NCBI RefSeq assembly: GCF_000429945.1
Contig: NZ_AUCV01000001.1
Coordinates: 186,001-250,000, forward strand
From: Desulfogranum japonicum DSM 18378
Lineage (GTDB): Bacteria > Desulfobacterota > Desulfobulbia > Desulfobulbales > Desulfobulbaceae
Direction of reading: 5' to 3'
Length of the DNA stretch: 64,000 nt
In this document: piece by piece, positions 53,801 through 62,800 of the stretch
Layout of the letters: the number at the start of each line of letters is the position of its first letter
How positions within the stretch are numbered: the first letter of the stretch is position 1
The notes under the pieces: model-generated
Seen by the model: the letters and a program-made list of their open reading frames with translations, nothing else
Database searches by the model: none
What the model was told of the DNA's origin: nothing
Made by a program: the position numbers and the translations under genes

Positions 53801-54134
53801 TCATCCGACACGGCAAAATGATGTTTACGTGGGGGGGATTCGTTATCGAGCATGGCAGCCACCAGCCTGCCTGCACCCGACCATTGGCGTACACGCGCCG
53901 CTGGTTATCGACCTCATTGATACATGGAATAACAGAGCGGTTGGAGGGTGTACCTATCATGTAGGCCATCCTGGAGGTCGTAATTATGATGTTTTTCCTG
54001 TAAACAGTAATGAAGCAGAGGGAAGAAGGCATGCCAGGTTTATTCCCCATGGGCATACCACTGGGCGTCTGAGCAGCATTCCCCCTGCGGAAAACAATCC
54101 CTTCTTTCCATATACTCTTGATCTACGTACCTGA
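50823..54134 (+). CDS. Transglutaminase-like/DUF2126 protein
   Basis: This 1103-residue protein fuses a transglutaminase-like cysteine peptidase fold (residues about 1-275) to DUF2126. The catalytic triad is visible as GSCRDSAW (Cys180), DLHAWTEVY (His229) and GMDPTSG (Asp245). The DUF2126 part has [14 protein letters not shown] (about 338), [15 protein letters not shown]-like ([15 protein letters not shown]), [29 protein letters not shown] and a C-terminal [11 protein letters not shown]. The region looks related to the glutamine synthetase/carboxylate-amine-ligase-like fold, and may supply ATP-dependent ligation. It is the usual partner of ATP-grasp/alpha-E proteins. Cytoplasmic: no signal peptide. 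A ribosome binding site AGGAA precedes the ATG. Confidence 0.92.
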   Translation: [1103 protein letters not shown]

Positions 54135-54251
54135 TCAGAGGTAACATGGACCACGATAGAGGTGTCTGCCTGCAACGGTTTCCGGGTGTACGTCTTTTAT
54201 CAGTATGCGTGAAGCGCATGGAATACACTATTTTGAGACCGTACAGGCCTG

Positions 54252-56792
54252 ATGCCTGACTTTTGTATGACCAGATCTAAAATGCACAGTAAAAGTGCCG
54301 CCAGCCATGAGCAGGCTGCACTTTTTTCTTCTTTCTCTGTTTCTGAGAATTCGTATTGTGAATCACATATCTCTTCCTCTGAAGCCCGGGGGCATTGGCA
54401 GGTATTGATCAATTCACTTTCCTGTAAGGACAGTGACACATTGAGCAGGTATCATGACCGGGCAATGCGTATGCGCCAGGAAGACGGCGCAGTTATTAAT
54501 CCTTTTGATGAACTGGATAAACAGCCGAATTCCTGGAGTTTAGATATCCTCCCTGTCCTGCTTACCTCAAAGGAATGGGAAGATATTGAACTCGGCATCG
54601 TTCAGCGTGCCCGCCTTCTTGAGAATCTTCTGGCAGATGTATACGGTGTCCAGGAAACAGCAAAAAAACGTCTGTTGCCTGCAGAAATGGTTTTTGCAAA
54701 CCCACATTTTTTGCACAGTTGCCATGGCATTCAGCCTTTAGGAGGACGATTTCTCACCTTCTACGGGGTGGATATGTACAGAGATGTCAATGGGACGTTC
54801 AAAGTGTTCAGGGATTATACCGATCTTCCCACAGGATTGGGTTATGCCCTGGAAAACCGAATTGTGCTTTCCAGGCTTTTTGCTGACTTTTATCCTAAAA
54901 AGAATATCCAGCGGCTGGCTCCTTTTTTTAAAACTTTTCATCAGGCTCTCATAGAAAGGCTTTCCCTGTCTAAAAATGATCCAGGGATTTGTCTGCTTAC
55001 ATCCGGTCCTGGCAACCCGCTTTATTTTGAACAGGTACTGCTTTCCCGTTATCTTGGTTACCCGTTGGTTGAAGGGCAGGATTTAACTGTTCGGGATGCC
55101 CAGCTTTTTTTAAAGAAATTGGGGGGGCTGGAACGGGTCGAAGCGCTTTTTCGACATATTTCGGATAGAGAAAGTGATTCATTTGCCTTGCACAATAGCG
55201 CAGATACCGGTGTTGCCGGATTGATCCAGGTCTGCCGTGAACAAAATATTGAAGTTATCAATCCCCTTGGCAGTGGCTTTGCCCAATCACCGGGCCTTGC
55301 TGCCTTCCTCCCTGACTTGTGCCGTCATCTGCTTGGGCAGGAACTGAAGCTTGCCAATCATCCATCATATTGGTGTGGAGACAAATACGGGTTGGAATAT
55401 GCTCTGGCTCACCCTGACCATGTTTCGGATCTTGCTCCCCATCAATTTTTCGAGGAAGGGAAGGCTGTTTCTGTTTCCGGGGACCAACTGAGCAGGCACC
55501 CAAGGCATTTTTTCGCATCTCCAGAAATTTCACCTTCAACTGCTCCTGTCTGGAAGGGAGACTCTTCTGCATCCCAATACATTCTCTATCGTTTTTATGC
55601 CTGTGCCACAGCCGATGGCTTTGCAGTATTACCCGGAGGCCTTGCTTTAACTGCGGAGTCTCTGGAATCTCTTGTGGGGAATAATCCAGCAGAGCAGAGC
55701 AGTAAAGATATCTGGGTATTTTCCGATAAGGTGGTGGAACCGGTCAGCCTGATGCAGGGAATGCAAACCATTCCGGAATTCAAACGTCACAGCGACCTGC
55801 CGAGCAGGGTTGCGGACAACCTGCTTTGGCTTGGGCGATACCTGGAGCGGGCAGAGGGAATGATCCGACTTTTACGTACTGTTTACCGTAGAGTTTCAGG
55901 AGAAGACCGGTTTGAAGATATACCCGAACTCCCTTTTCTGGTCGTTTTACTCAAGCAAAAGGGAATTCTGCCAGAGTCTCCTGAAGAGGACACCAACCAG
56001 TTGCTTTCGTTCGACCTTTTTGATTATCTTTACCAGGCAGTTCGAGGGGAATCAGGTGCAGATACAATAATAAACATCCTGAAACGGGTGCTTCAGACCG
56101 CATGGAATGTCCGGAACCGATTCTCTCTGGACTCGTTGAAAATGGTCAATATGCTGGATCGACTGGTCCGGCGGGAATCCAATGATCCCCTGGAAGATCT
56201 TGACATGATCATGCTCACCTTGAGCGGTTTCAGCGGCCTTGCCATGGAGAGCATGACTCGAGGCCTGGGGTGGAGATTCATGGACCTGGGGCGCAGGATA
56301 GAGCGTGCTGTTAACCAGGTGAGTCTCATTCATTCTTCGCTTACCCATATTTGTATTGACTCTGAAACATCGCTCCCCACCATGCTTGAGGTGTCTGACA
56401 GCTTGATGACCTACAGAGACAGGTATCGCACTTCGTTTCAGCTGGGGCCTGTACTGGATCTGCTGCTTGCCGATGAAACCAATCCCAAGTCAGTGGGTTT
56501 TCAACTGAAACAGATAGCCAGTCATGTGAAGTATCTTCCCCAGCATAATGAGCGAAGGTTTGCCACCCCTGAAGAGCGCCTGGCTCTGGAAATGTTGACA
56601 GGGATACGTCTTTTGGATCTCTCCCTGGCAAGTTGCAGCAGTGACATGAGCGAAGAAGATGAGCTCTCCGTGTTTCTGCAGTCACTTGAAGAGAAGCTTG
56701 GCCTGTTTTCCCAGCATGTAACGTCGCATTACCTGAGCCGTATACCTACAACTCCCCACTATGGTACTATCCACGGGAGCTTACAGGTATGA
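54252..56792 (+). CDS. Fused circularly permuted ATP-grasp / alpha-E protein
   Basis: This 846-residue protein combines both families of the upstream pair in one chain: an ATP-grasp half (residues about 40-520; FYGVDMYRDVNGTFKVFRDYTDLPTGLGYALENR, LTSGPGNPLYFEQVLLSRYLGYPLVEGQDL) and an alpha-E half from about 525 (LPSRVADNLLWLGRYLERAEGMIRLLRTVYRR). The ATP-grasp part is diverged from the separate copy: the metal/ATP loop has FRDYTDLPTGLGY in place of [13 protein letters not shown]. It may therefore be inactive or act on another substrate. The start ATG 54252 lacks a clear ribosome binding site; codons 6 and 11 (54267, 54282) are alternatives. Its end overlaps the last gene of the cluster by 4 bases. 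Confidence 0.9.
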   Translation: MPDFCMTRSKMHSKSAASHEQAALFSSFSVSENSYCESHISSSEARGHWQVLINSLSCKDSDTLSRYHDRAMRMRQEDGAVINPFDELDKQPNSWSLDILPVLLTSKEWEDIELGIVQRARLLENLLADVYGVQETAKKRLLPAEMVFANPHFLHSCHGIQPLGGRFLTFYGVDMYRDVNGTFKVFRDYTDLPTGLGYALENRIVLSRLFADFYPKKNIQRLAPFFKTFHQALIERLSLSKNDPGICLLTSGPGNPLYFEQVLLSRYLGYPLVEGQDLTVRDAQLFLKKLGGLERVEALFRHISDRESDSFALHNSADTGVAGLIQVCREQNIEVINPLGSGFAQSPGLAAFLPDLCRHLLGQELKLANHPSYWCGDKYGLEYALAHPDHVSDLAPHQFFEEGKAVSVSGDQLSRHPRHFFASPEISPSTAPVWKGDSSASQYILYRFYACATADGFAVLPGGLALTAESLESLVGNNPAEQSSKDIWVFSDKVVEPVSLMQGMQTIPEFKRHSDLPSRVADNLLWLGRYLERAEGMIRLLRTVYRRVSGEDRFEDIPELPFLVVLLKQKGILPESPEEDTNQLLSFDLFDYLYQAVRGESGADTIINILKRVLQTAWNVRNRFSLDSLKMVNMLDRLVRRESNDPLEDLDMIMLTLSGFSGLAMESMTRGLGWRFMDLGRRIERAVNQVSLIHSSLTHICIDSETSLPTMLEVSDSLMTYRDRYRTSFQLGPVLDLLLADETNPKSVGFQLKQIASHVKYLPQHNERRFATPEERLALEMLTGIRLLDLSLASCSSDMSEEDELSVFLQSLEEKLGLFSQHVTSHYLSRIPTTPHYGTIHGSLQV

Positions 56793-57664
56793 AATACAGG
56801 GTGACACATACCACGGCATATGCGTATTCGATTCCGGCGTCCCTTTCCCAAAACGAGGTGTTTCTGACCCCACGTAATACTCCGAACCAGAATGTCCTGT
56901 CTTCTGAGCTGAGAATAGTGCCTACGCCGCAATATATGCATCGACGGGTAGATTATTTCGGCAATACTGGTCACTTATTCATGGTGCAGCATCCCCATGA
57001 AAATCTGCGTATCACAGCAATCAGTCAGGTTGATACCAGTCCATTGCCGTTGCCTGAAAAGCAAAAAACTCTTCCCTGGGAACAGGTGGTTGAACGATTG
57101 CATACTTCCGCACTTGAGCAGGATGTGATGGCCTGCCAATATTGCTTTGCCAGTCCAATGATTCAATTGCAGGACGATGTCTTTCAGTACGCTGCACGCT
57201 CCTTTGTGCCAGGAGTGCCGATTCTTGAGGCTGCACTGGATATCATGCAGCGGATTTATGCTGATTTTGAATATGATAAAGACGCCTCAACCGTGGATAC
57301 ATCTGTGAGTGAGGTGCTGGGGCATCGGAAAGGGGTTTGCCAGGATTTTGCCCACCTGGGTATCAGCTGTCTTCGGTCGCACGGCCTGGCAGCACGTTAT
57401 GTCAGCGGTTATCTTGAAACTATCCCGCCTCAAGGGCAGCCAAAACTTGTTGGTGCAGATGCCTCCCATGCCTGGTTTGCGGTGTATATTCCAGATCATG
57501 GCTGGGTGGACTGCGACCCCACCAATAACATGGTTCCCAATGACACCTATGTTACCGTAGCCTGGGGGCGGGATTATAGCGACGTCGCCCCTGCCAAAGG
57601 CGTTGTCACAGGTGGAGGCGTCCACGACCTGACAGTGCAGGTGGATGTTGCACGTTTACTGTAA
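56789..57664 (+). CDS. Transglutaminase-like family protein
   Basis: This 291-residue protein has the transglutaminase-like N-terminal beta domain (MKYRVTHTTAYAYSIPASLSQNEVFLTPR) and papain-like core with GVCQDFAHL (Cys184), ASHAWFAVY (His227) and CDPTNN (Asp243). Such proteins may act as peptidases or amidases removing, or ligating, peptides formed by the ATP-grasp partner. It overlaps the fused ATP-grasp/alpha-E gene by four bases (ATGA), so both are coupled. Cytoplasmic. It is the last gene of the cluster; 300 gene-free bases follow. Confidence 0.93.
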   Translation: MKYRVTHTTAYAYSIPASLSQNEVFLTPRNTPNQNVLSSELRIVPTPQYMHRRVDYFGNTGHLFMVQHPHENLRITAISQVDTSPLPLPEKQKTLPWEQVVERLHTSALEQDVMACQYCFASPMIQLQDDVFQYAARSFVPGVPILEAALDIMQRIYADFEYDKDASTVDTSVSEVLGHRKGVCQDFAHLGISCLRSHGLAARYVSGYLETIPPQGQPKLVGADASHAWFAVYIPDHGWVDCDPTNNMVPNDTYVTVAWGRDYSDVAPAKGVVTGGGVHDLTVQVDVARLL

Positions 57665-57919
57665 CCTGGGGCTATATCTGCCGGCTGATTAGCTCATTAA
57701 TGACGGCTTCTCCCTGCTGGGGATGTAAAGTGCTTCCTGTTTTGGGTGGCGATCCAGCGCAGCCCCCCCTAGACCTCTCTTACCTCCTTACTAGTGCCCA
57801 CTCGTATACCTTAATGTTCAGAAAATAGTTTTTATGAACAAAAAATAACATTCAAAACGCCTTTGGAAAAAAATAATCCTTGTCTCGCAACGCCTTCCAG
57901 GGATCTGCAAAAAATAGCT
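57665..57919. other. Gene-free stretch after the ATP-grasp cluster
   Basis: About 255 bases, AT-rich toward the end. ATACCTTAA followed by a T-rich ATGAAC at 57799-57842 resembles part of the family B repeat, so a decayed fragment is possible. No terminator was seen. Confidence 0.35.
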
Positions 57920-57948
57920 TTGACATAATCATTTTGATCACTTACAAG
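57920..57948 (+). promoter_or_regulatory. Candidate sigma-70 promoter for the YD/TSP3-RHS genes
   Basis: TTGACA at 57920-57925, a 17-base spacer and TACAAG at 57943-57948. It lies 120 bases before the YD/TSP3 protein start codon. The -35 is perfect and the -10 matches at four of six positions. Confidence 0.5.
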
Positions 57949-58069
57949 ACATTGTCTTTAAAATGTGACAACTATAATTTTTCCAAAATCATTTTTGATG
58001 AATTATAGGAAATTTATATACGTTCACGTCGCCTTTGATCAACTTTTCATTTGCTCACGTAAGATACCA

Positions 58070-59824
58070 ATGAATTTACCTCCATCCTCAGGCAAAGTCC
58101 GTAAAACTTATCGCACATGCATGATGCTGGCGATTTTCAATTTTAGCCTCTGTTCAGCAGCACATGCAGTCACCTTTGAATACGATGCACAGCACAAGCT
58201 CACCAAGGCGACCTATGAAGATGGTATGACCATCGAATACACCTATGATGAAGCTGGTAATCGTCTGACACGGACTATTACCGCTGCAACAACACCCGCT
58301 GTTGATACCGATGGTGATGGCCTTACCGATAGTGAGGAAACAGATAACTTCGCCACAGATCCTAACAGTACCGATTCAGACAATGACGGTATCAGTGATT
58401 ACGATGAAATCGTCTACTGGGGTGGTGACTGGAACAGTGATATTGATAATGACGGCCTTATTGCTGTCCTTGATCCTGATTCAGATGGCGATGGTGTAAC
58501 AGACGGTACTGAACTGACTCAGGGTACGGACCCTGCCATGGCTTCAAGTGTATTGATTGCTTCAGTTACCCTTGAAAATAGTGAAGATGGCACCACATCA
58601 AGGTGGCAAATGTACGATGACGACCCAGCAGGGGCCACCATCACCAACGTCTACGACCAAGACAAAAGCAGTCAGGTCATAGAGCTTTCAGGCTCAGGGC
58701 AGGATAACGCTTACCTACTGGCCAATGACGATCAGTCCTACTGGAACCTGTCCGGCTATCCGGTATTTTCTTGGAGCATGCTCTACAGTGAGTCCTTTAC
58801 GGTATTTTTTGCTTTGGAAACTACACAAGGTACCCGCTACATGTATTACACCCCAAGGACCGACAGCGATCTTGGTACAGGCCAGTACATCCATCATGGT
58901 ATTGGTTCAACCGTGGTTACAGGTAGCTGGTTCACTACAGTGCGTGACTTGGAATATGATCTGAAAACAGCACAGCCTGATAATGAACTAGTATCTGTCA
59001 CAGCGATGTTGGTTAAAGGAAGCGGCAGGATTGATGATGTCATTGCTTACAAGGATATTCCTACAAATCTTGATTCAGATGGTGACTCCATTACTGACAG
59101 GGATGAGCGCGATACTTATGGCACATCACCTTATGCTGCTGACACAGATCAAGATGGCATTGATGATGGAGAGGAATTGACCTACTGGGGCGATGCCTGG
59201 AATGCTGACTCAGATGTAGACGGAGTAATCAACCTCCTGGATCAAGATGCTGACAATGACGGCATTACCGATGGCCTTGAAAAAGAAGCAGGAACAGACC
59301 CTGCTGATGTTACCTCCATACCTGATAGCATTGTCTATGAAGATGCGGAAGACGGAACCATTTCAGGATGGCAAATTTATGACAATGACCCCACAGGGGC
59401 AGTCATCACCAACTCCTACGATTCCGACCTGGGCAGTTATGTCATCCAGTTTTCAGGGGATGGCACCAATAACGGCTACCAGTTGAGCAAAATAGACCTC
59501 AGCGATTGGAACAATACCAGTTTCACCAAATATTCCTGGAAGATGCAGTTTGCTGAAGACTTCATCGCTGCCTTTATGACACAAACAACCCAGGGTACCC
59601 GTTACATATACTACACCCCTGTAGGAAGCGATTCCTTGGGTACAGGTACTTACGTGCATCACGGCTTAGGTGCTGCAACCATGGACGGTACCTGGCAGAC
59701 CATAACCCGTGACCTGGAAACCGACCTCAAGGATGCCCAACCTGATAATGACCTGATCTCCGTGGATGGATTTTATATCTTCGGTAATGGCAAGGTGGAT
59801 GACGTCCAAGCTGTAACAGAATAA
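58070..59824 (+). CDS. Exported protein with a YD repeat and thrombospondin type 3 repeats
   Basis: From the ATG at 58070 this is a 584-residue protein with signal peptide ending LCSAAHA. It starts with a YD repeat pair (FEYDAQHKLTKATYEDG...IEYTYDEAGNRLTRTIT), as in RHS proteins. Then come blocks of TSP3-type calcium-binding repeats (DTDGDGLTDSEE, DSDNDGISDYDE, DNDGLIAVLDPDSDGDGVTDGTE), an about 150-residue beta-rich domain, another TSP3 block (DSDGDSITDRDERD ... DADNDGITDGLEKEAGTDP), and a second copy of that domain. The two domain copies share SGSGQDN/SGDGTNN and TTQGTRY(M/I)YYTP. The start is uncertain: an ATG at 57965 is also in frame. No strong ribosome binding site is seen. It probably acts at the cell surface, in adhesion or secretion linked to the RHS protein downstream. 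Confidence 0.8.
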   Translation: MNLPPSSGKVRKTYRTCMMLAIFNFSLCSAAHAVTFEYDAQHKLTKATYEDGMTIEYTYDEAGNRLTRTITAATTPAVDTDGDGLTDSEETDNFATDPNSTDSDNDGISDYDEIVYWGGDWNSDIDNDGLIAVLDPDSDGDGVTDGTELTQGTDPAMASSVLIASVTLENSEDGTTSRWQMYDDDPAGATITNVYDQDKSSQVIELSGSGQDNAYLLANDDQSYWNLSGYPVFSWSMLYSESFTVFFALETTQGTRYMYYTPRTDSDLGTGQYIHHGIGSTVVTGSWFTTVRDLEYDLKTAQPDNELVSVTAMLVKGSGRIDDVIAYKDIPTNLDSDGDSITDRDERDTYGTSPYAADTDQDGIDDGEELTYWGDAWNADSDVDGVINLLDQDADNDGITDGLEKEAGTDPADVTSIPDSIVYEDAEDGTISGWQIYDNDPTGAVITNSYDSDLGSYVIQFSGDGTNNGYQLSKIDLSDWNNTSFTKYSWKMQFAEDFIAAFMTQTTQGTRYIYYTPVGSDSLGTGTYVHHGLGAATMDGTWQTITRDLETDLKDAQPDNDLISVDGFYIFGNGKVDDVQAVTE

Positions 59825-59897
59825 CCCGCAATACCTCGATACCACTGCTATTCTGTTTTTTTGAGAATTACGACATACTATTACTGACACATATCCC

Positions 59898-62800
59898 ATG
59901 AAACGCAGAGTATACACATTAGCTTCCTTATTTGTTGCAGCTACCCTTTGCCTCAGTTTTACACCCCAGGCAGTCCAGGCTTCCACACAGCCTTACATTT
60001 CAGGGCATCAGGTCAACTTCGGTACAGGTAATAAATACCTGAGTGCCACAGACGTTCGCTTCAACAGCCCAGGACCAGGATTATCCTTTTCCAGAACATA
60101 CAACAGCCAGAGCGATGAAAGCTCAGTGCTGGGCTACGGATGGGTAACCAATGGCAACCAGCATTTGATAATTGCAACCAGCGAGATTTCCGTGGTGAAA
60201 GCGGGGGGACGGTATGTCACCTTTACAGCAGATGGTGATAACCGCTGGATCAATGAAACGGGCTCTTTGCAGGTTATTACTCTGACTGCAGACGGCTATA
60301 CACTGACCCAGAAAGATCAGACCACCCTGTTTGATACCAATGGGAACATAGTTAGGTACACCGATAAAAACGGCAACAGCATCCATTACACCTATACGGA
60401 TGATCTGCTGTCCTCAGTGAGCAATGACTTCGGCAATGCCATCACCTATACCTATACGGATGGCAAACTCACTGGCATCAGTTCAGCCCAGGGTGATTAC
60501 CAATACGCCTATGATAGCAATGACAACCTGACCACTGTTACCCAGCCTGATAACACTACCATCCAGTACCTATATGAGGATAGCAACGACGTTCACAACC
60601 TCACAGGGGTAATCAATGAGGAAAACGTTCAGACCCTCACAGTGGAATACGATAGCTATGACAGGGTTATCCGTTCTGCAAAACAGGGCGGATCGCAGGA
60701 AGTAACCATTGATTATCCTGCGAACTATTTGCGAACCGTAACCAATAGCCTTGGGGTGGTTACCACCTACCACCTGGATGTGCTGCATGGGATCGTTAAA
60801 GTGGGTTCCTTTGAAGGTCCAGGGTGTTCCTCCTGCGGTTCCACCTCTGATACTTCCTATCTGTATAACGATCGTTTTCAGGTGGAGGAATCCACCAATG
60901 GCAAAGGGGTGAAAACCAGCTATACCTATGATAGTGATGGCAATAAGGCCTCCATGACTGAAGCTGTTGGTACTGAACTGGAGCGTACCACCACATACAC
61001 TTATGAAAATGACAGGGTAAAAACCATTACTGAGGCATCCGTTGCTAACAGTGGGCAGAATGTGGTTACTACCCTGGACTATGACTCCAATGGTAATCTG
61101 AAAAGCAGTACTGAAAATGGATACGACGGTTCTGTCTCCATATTCCGTACTACTAGCTATACCTACAACAGCTATGGGCAAATCAAAACCATTGATGGCC
61201 CCCGTACTGATGTGCCTGACGTTACCACCTTTTGCTATTATGCAAATGATACTTCTCAAGGGTTGAACCGTGGACAGTTGCATACCGTCACAAATGCCAA
61301 AGGGCATGTGACCACCTATGGTGATTACAACGCTTTGGGGAAAGCTGAGACCATCATTGCTGCTAACGGTTTGACTACAAGGTATACCTATAACGATAAG
61401 AAGCAATTGCTTTCCTCTGACACAGGCGGATTGATTACTTTCTATAGTTATGATGATGCAGGTGTGTTGCAACAGATAACCAACCCTGGAAATCGAATCA
61501 TTACCTACTCTTATAATACAGCTGGTCAAATTGAGACAATTGCTGATAGCCAGGGGAATGCGATTACATATTCCTATGATACCGAAGGCAAAAATACAGG
61601 GCGACAAATTAAAGACCCTGACGGTACACTCAAGGCTTATTTAAACTTCGAATACGATGACTTTGGTCGCGTTCATGTTGTCAGGTTACCAGGCGATGCT
61701 GAACGAAGTTTTGACTTTGATGAGGTCGGAAATTTGGTTACAGAAATAAACGCAACAGGTCTAGAAGCCAGCAATGATTACGATGCGTTAAACCGAATTA
61801 CAAGTGTTGCCTTGGATGGTAAGTCTGTTGGTGCCTATTATGACCTGCATGATAACCTGATTCAATTTGATGACCCTAGAGGCAACAGTACCACCTTTAC
61901 TTATGATGATTTTGGCCGAAAAACTCTACGCTCGGCGCCAGATACTGGTGCGACCACTTATCTGTATGACGAAGCGTCGAACATAGTTTCTAAAACAGAT
62001 GCACTCAACAGGACCGTGACAGTTGAATATGATGCGCTAAATCGGCCCGTAAAAACGGATTACGCTTCCCAAGCTATCACTTATCTTTATGATCAGGACG
62101 TTCACAGCACTGGTAGGGTAAAGCAGATCAACGATGAATTTGGCAGTATCGTTTTTGATTACACCGGGCTTGGACAACTGAGCAGAGAAGAGCGAACTAT
62201 TGAGGGTGCTACGATTATCACCGGTTATGGATATGACGTAACAGGCGGACTGATCAGTATTACATATCCCAGCGGAATGGTTGTAACCTATAGAAAAGGA
62301 TCGACTGGGCAGGTCGAATCTGTATCAATTGATGGTCGCACAGTTGTTTCTTCTGTCACTCACATGCCTTTTGGTCCACTGAATAGTGCGCTTTTGGGTA
62401 ACATATTAATGAGTCGGGAGTATGATCAACGCTATAACCTTACAAGTCTCCAGGCAGATACTTTGAACTATACCTACGAGTATGACAAGGAGGGACATAT
62501 AACCGGTATAACGGGGAAATCTTGGCAAAGACCCTCTGCGTTGTCTGAAATCTACGCATATGCAACAGATAGTAACAGGCTGTCCGGAAAGGATGAACAG
62601 ACCTATGCTTATGATGCTGTGGGTAATATTACATCAAATGGCACTTTGTCGTTTAAGTTCGATGCACTCAACCGTCTTGAAAGTGTTGAGCAAGAAGGTG
62701 TAACCATAGCAACCTACGGATATGATTATGCCAAACGCCGCATCAAGAAAACCGTTGCTTCAGAAATTACCTATTTTATCTATGACCTCAAAGGTAATTT

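Noticed and set aside
60570-61607. Open frame of 345 codons on the minus strand inside the RHS gene
   Set aside because: It is antisense to YD repeats whose plus-strand frame is clearly the coding one; repetitive sequence keeps the opposite frame open by chance.
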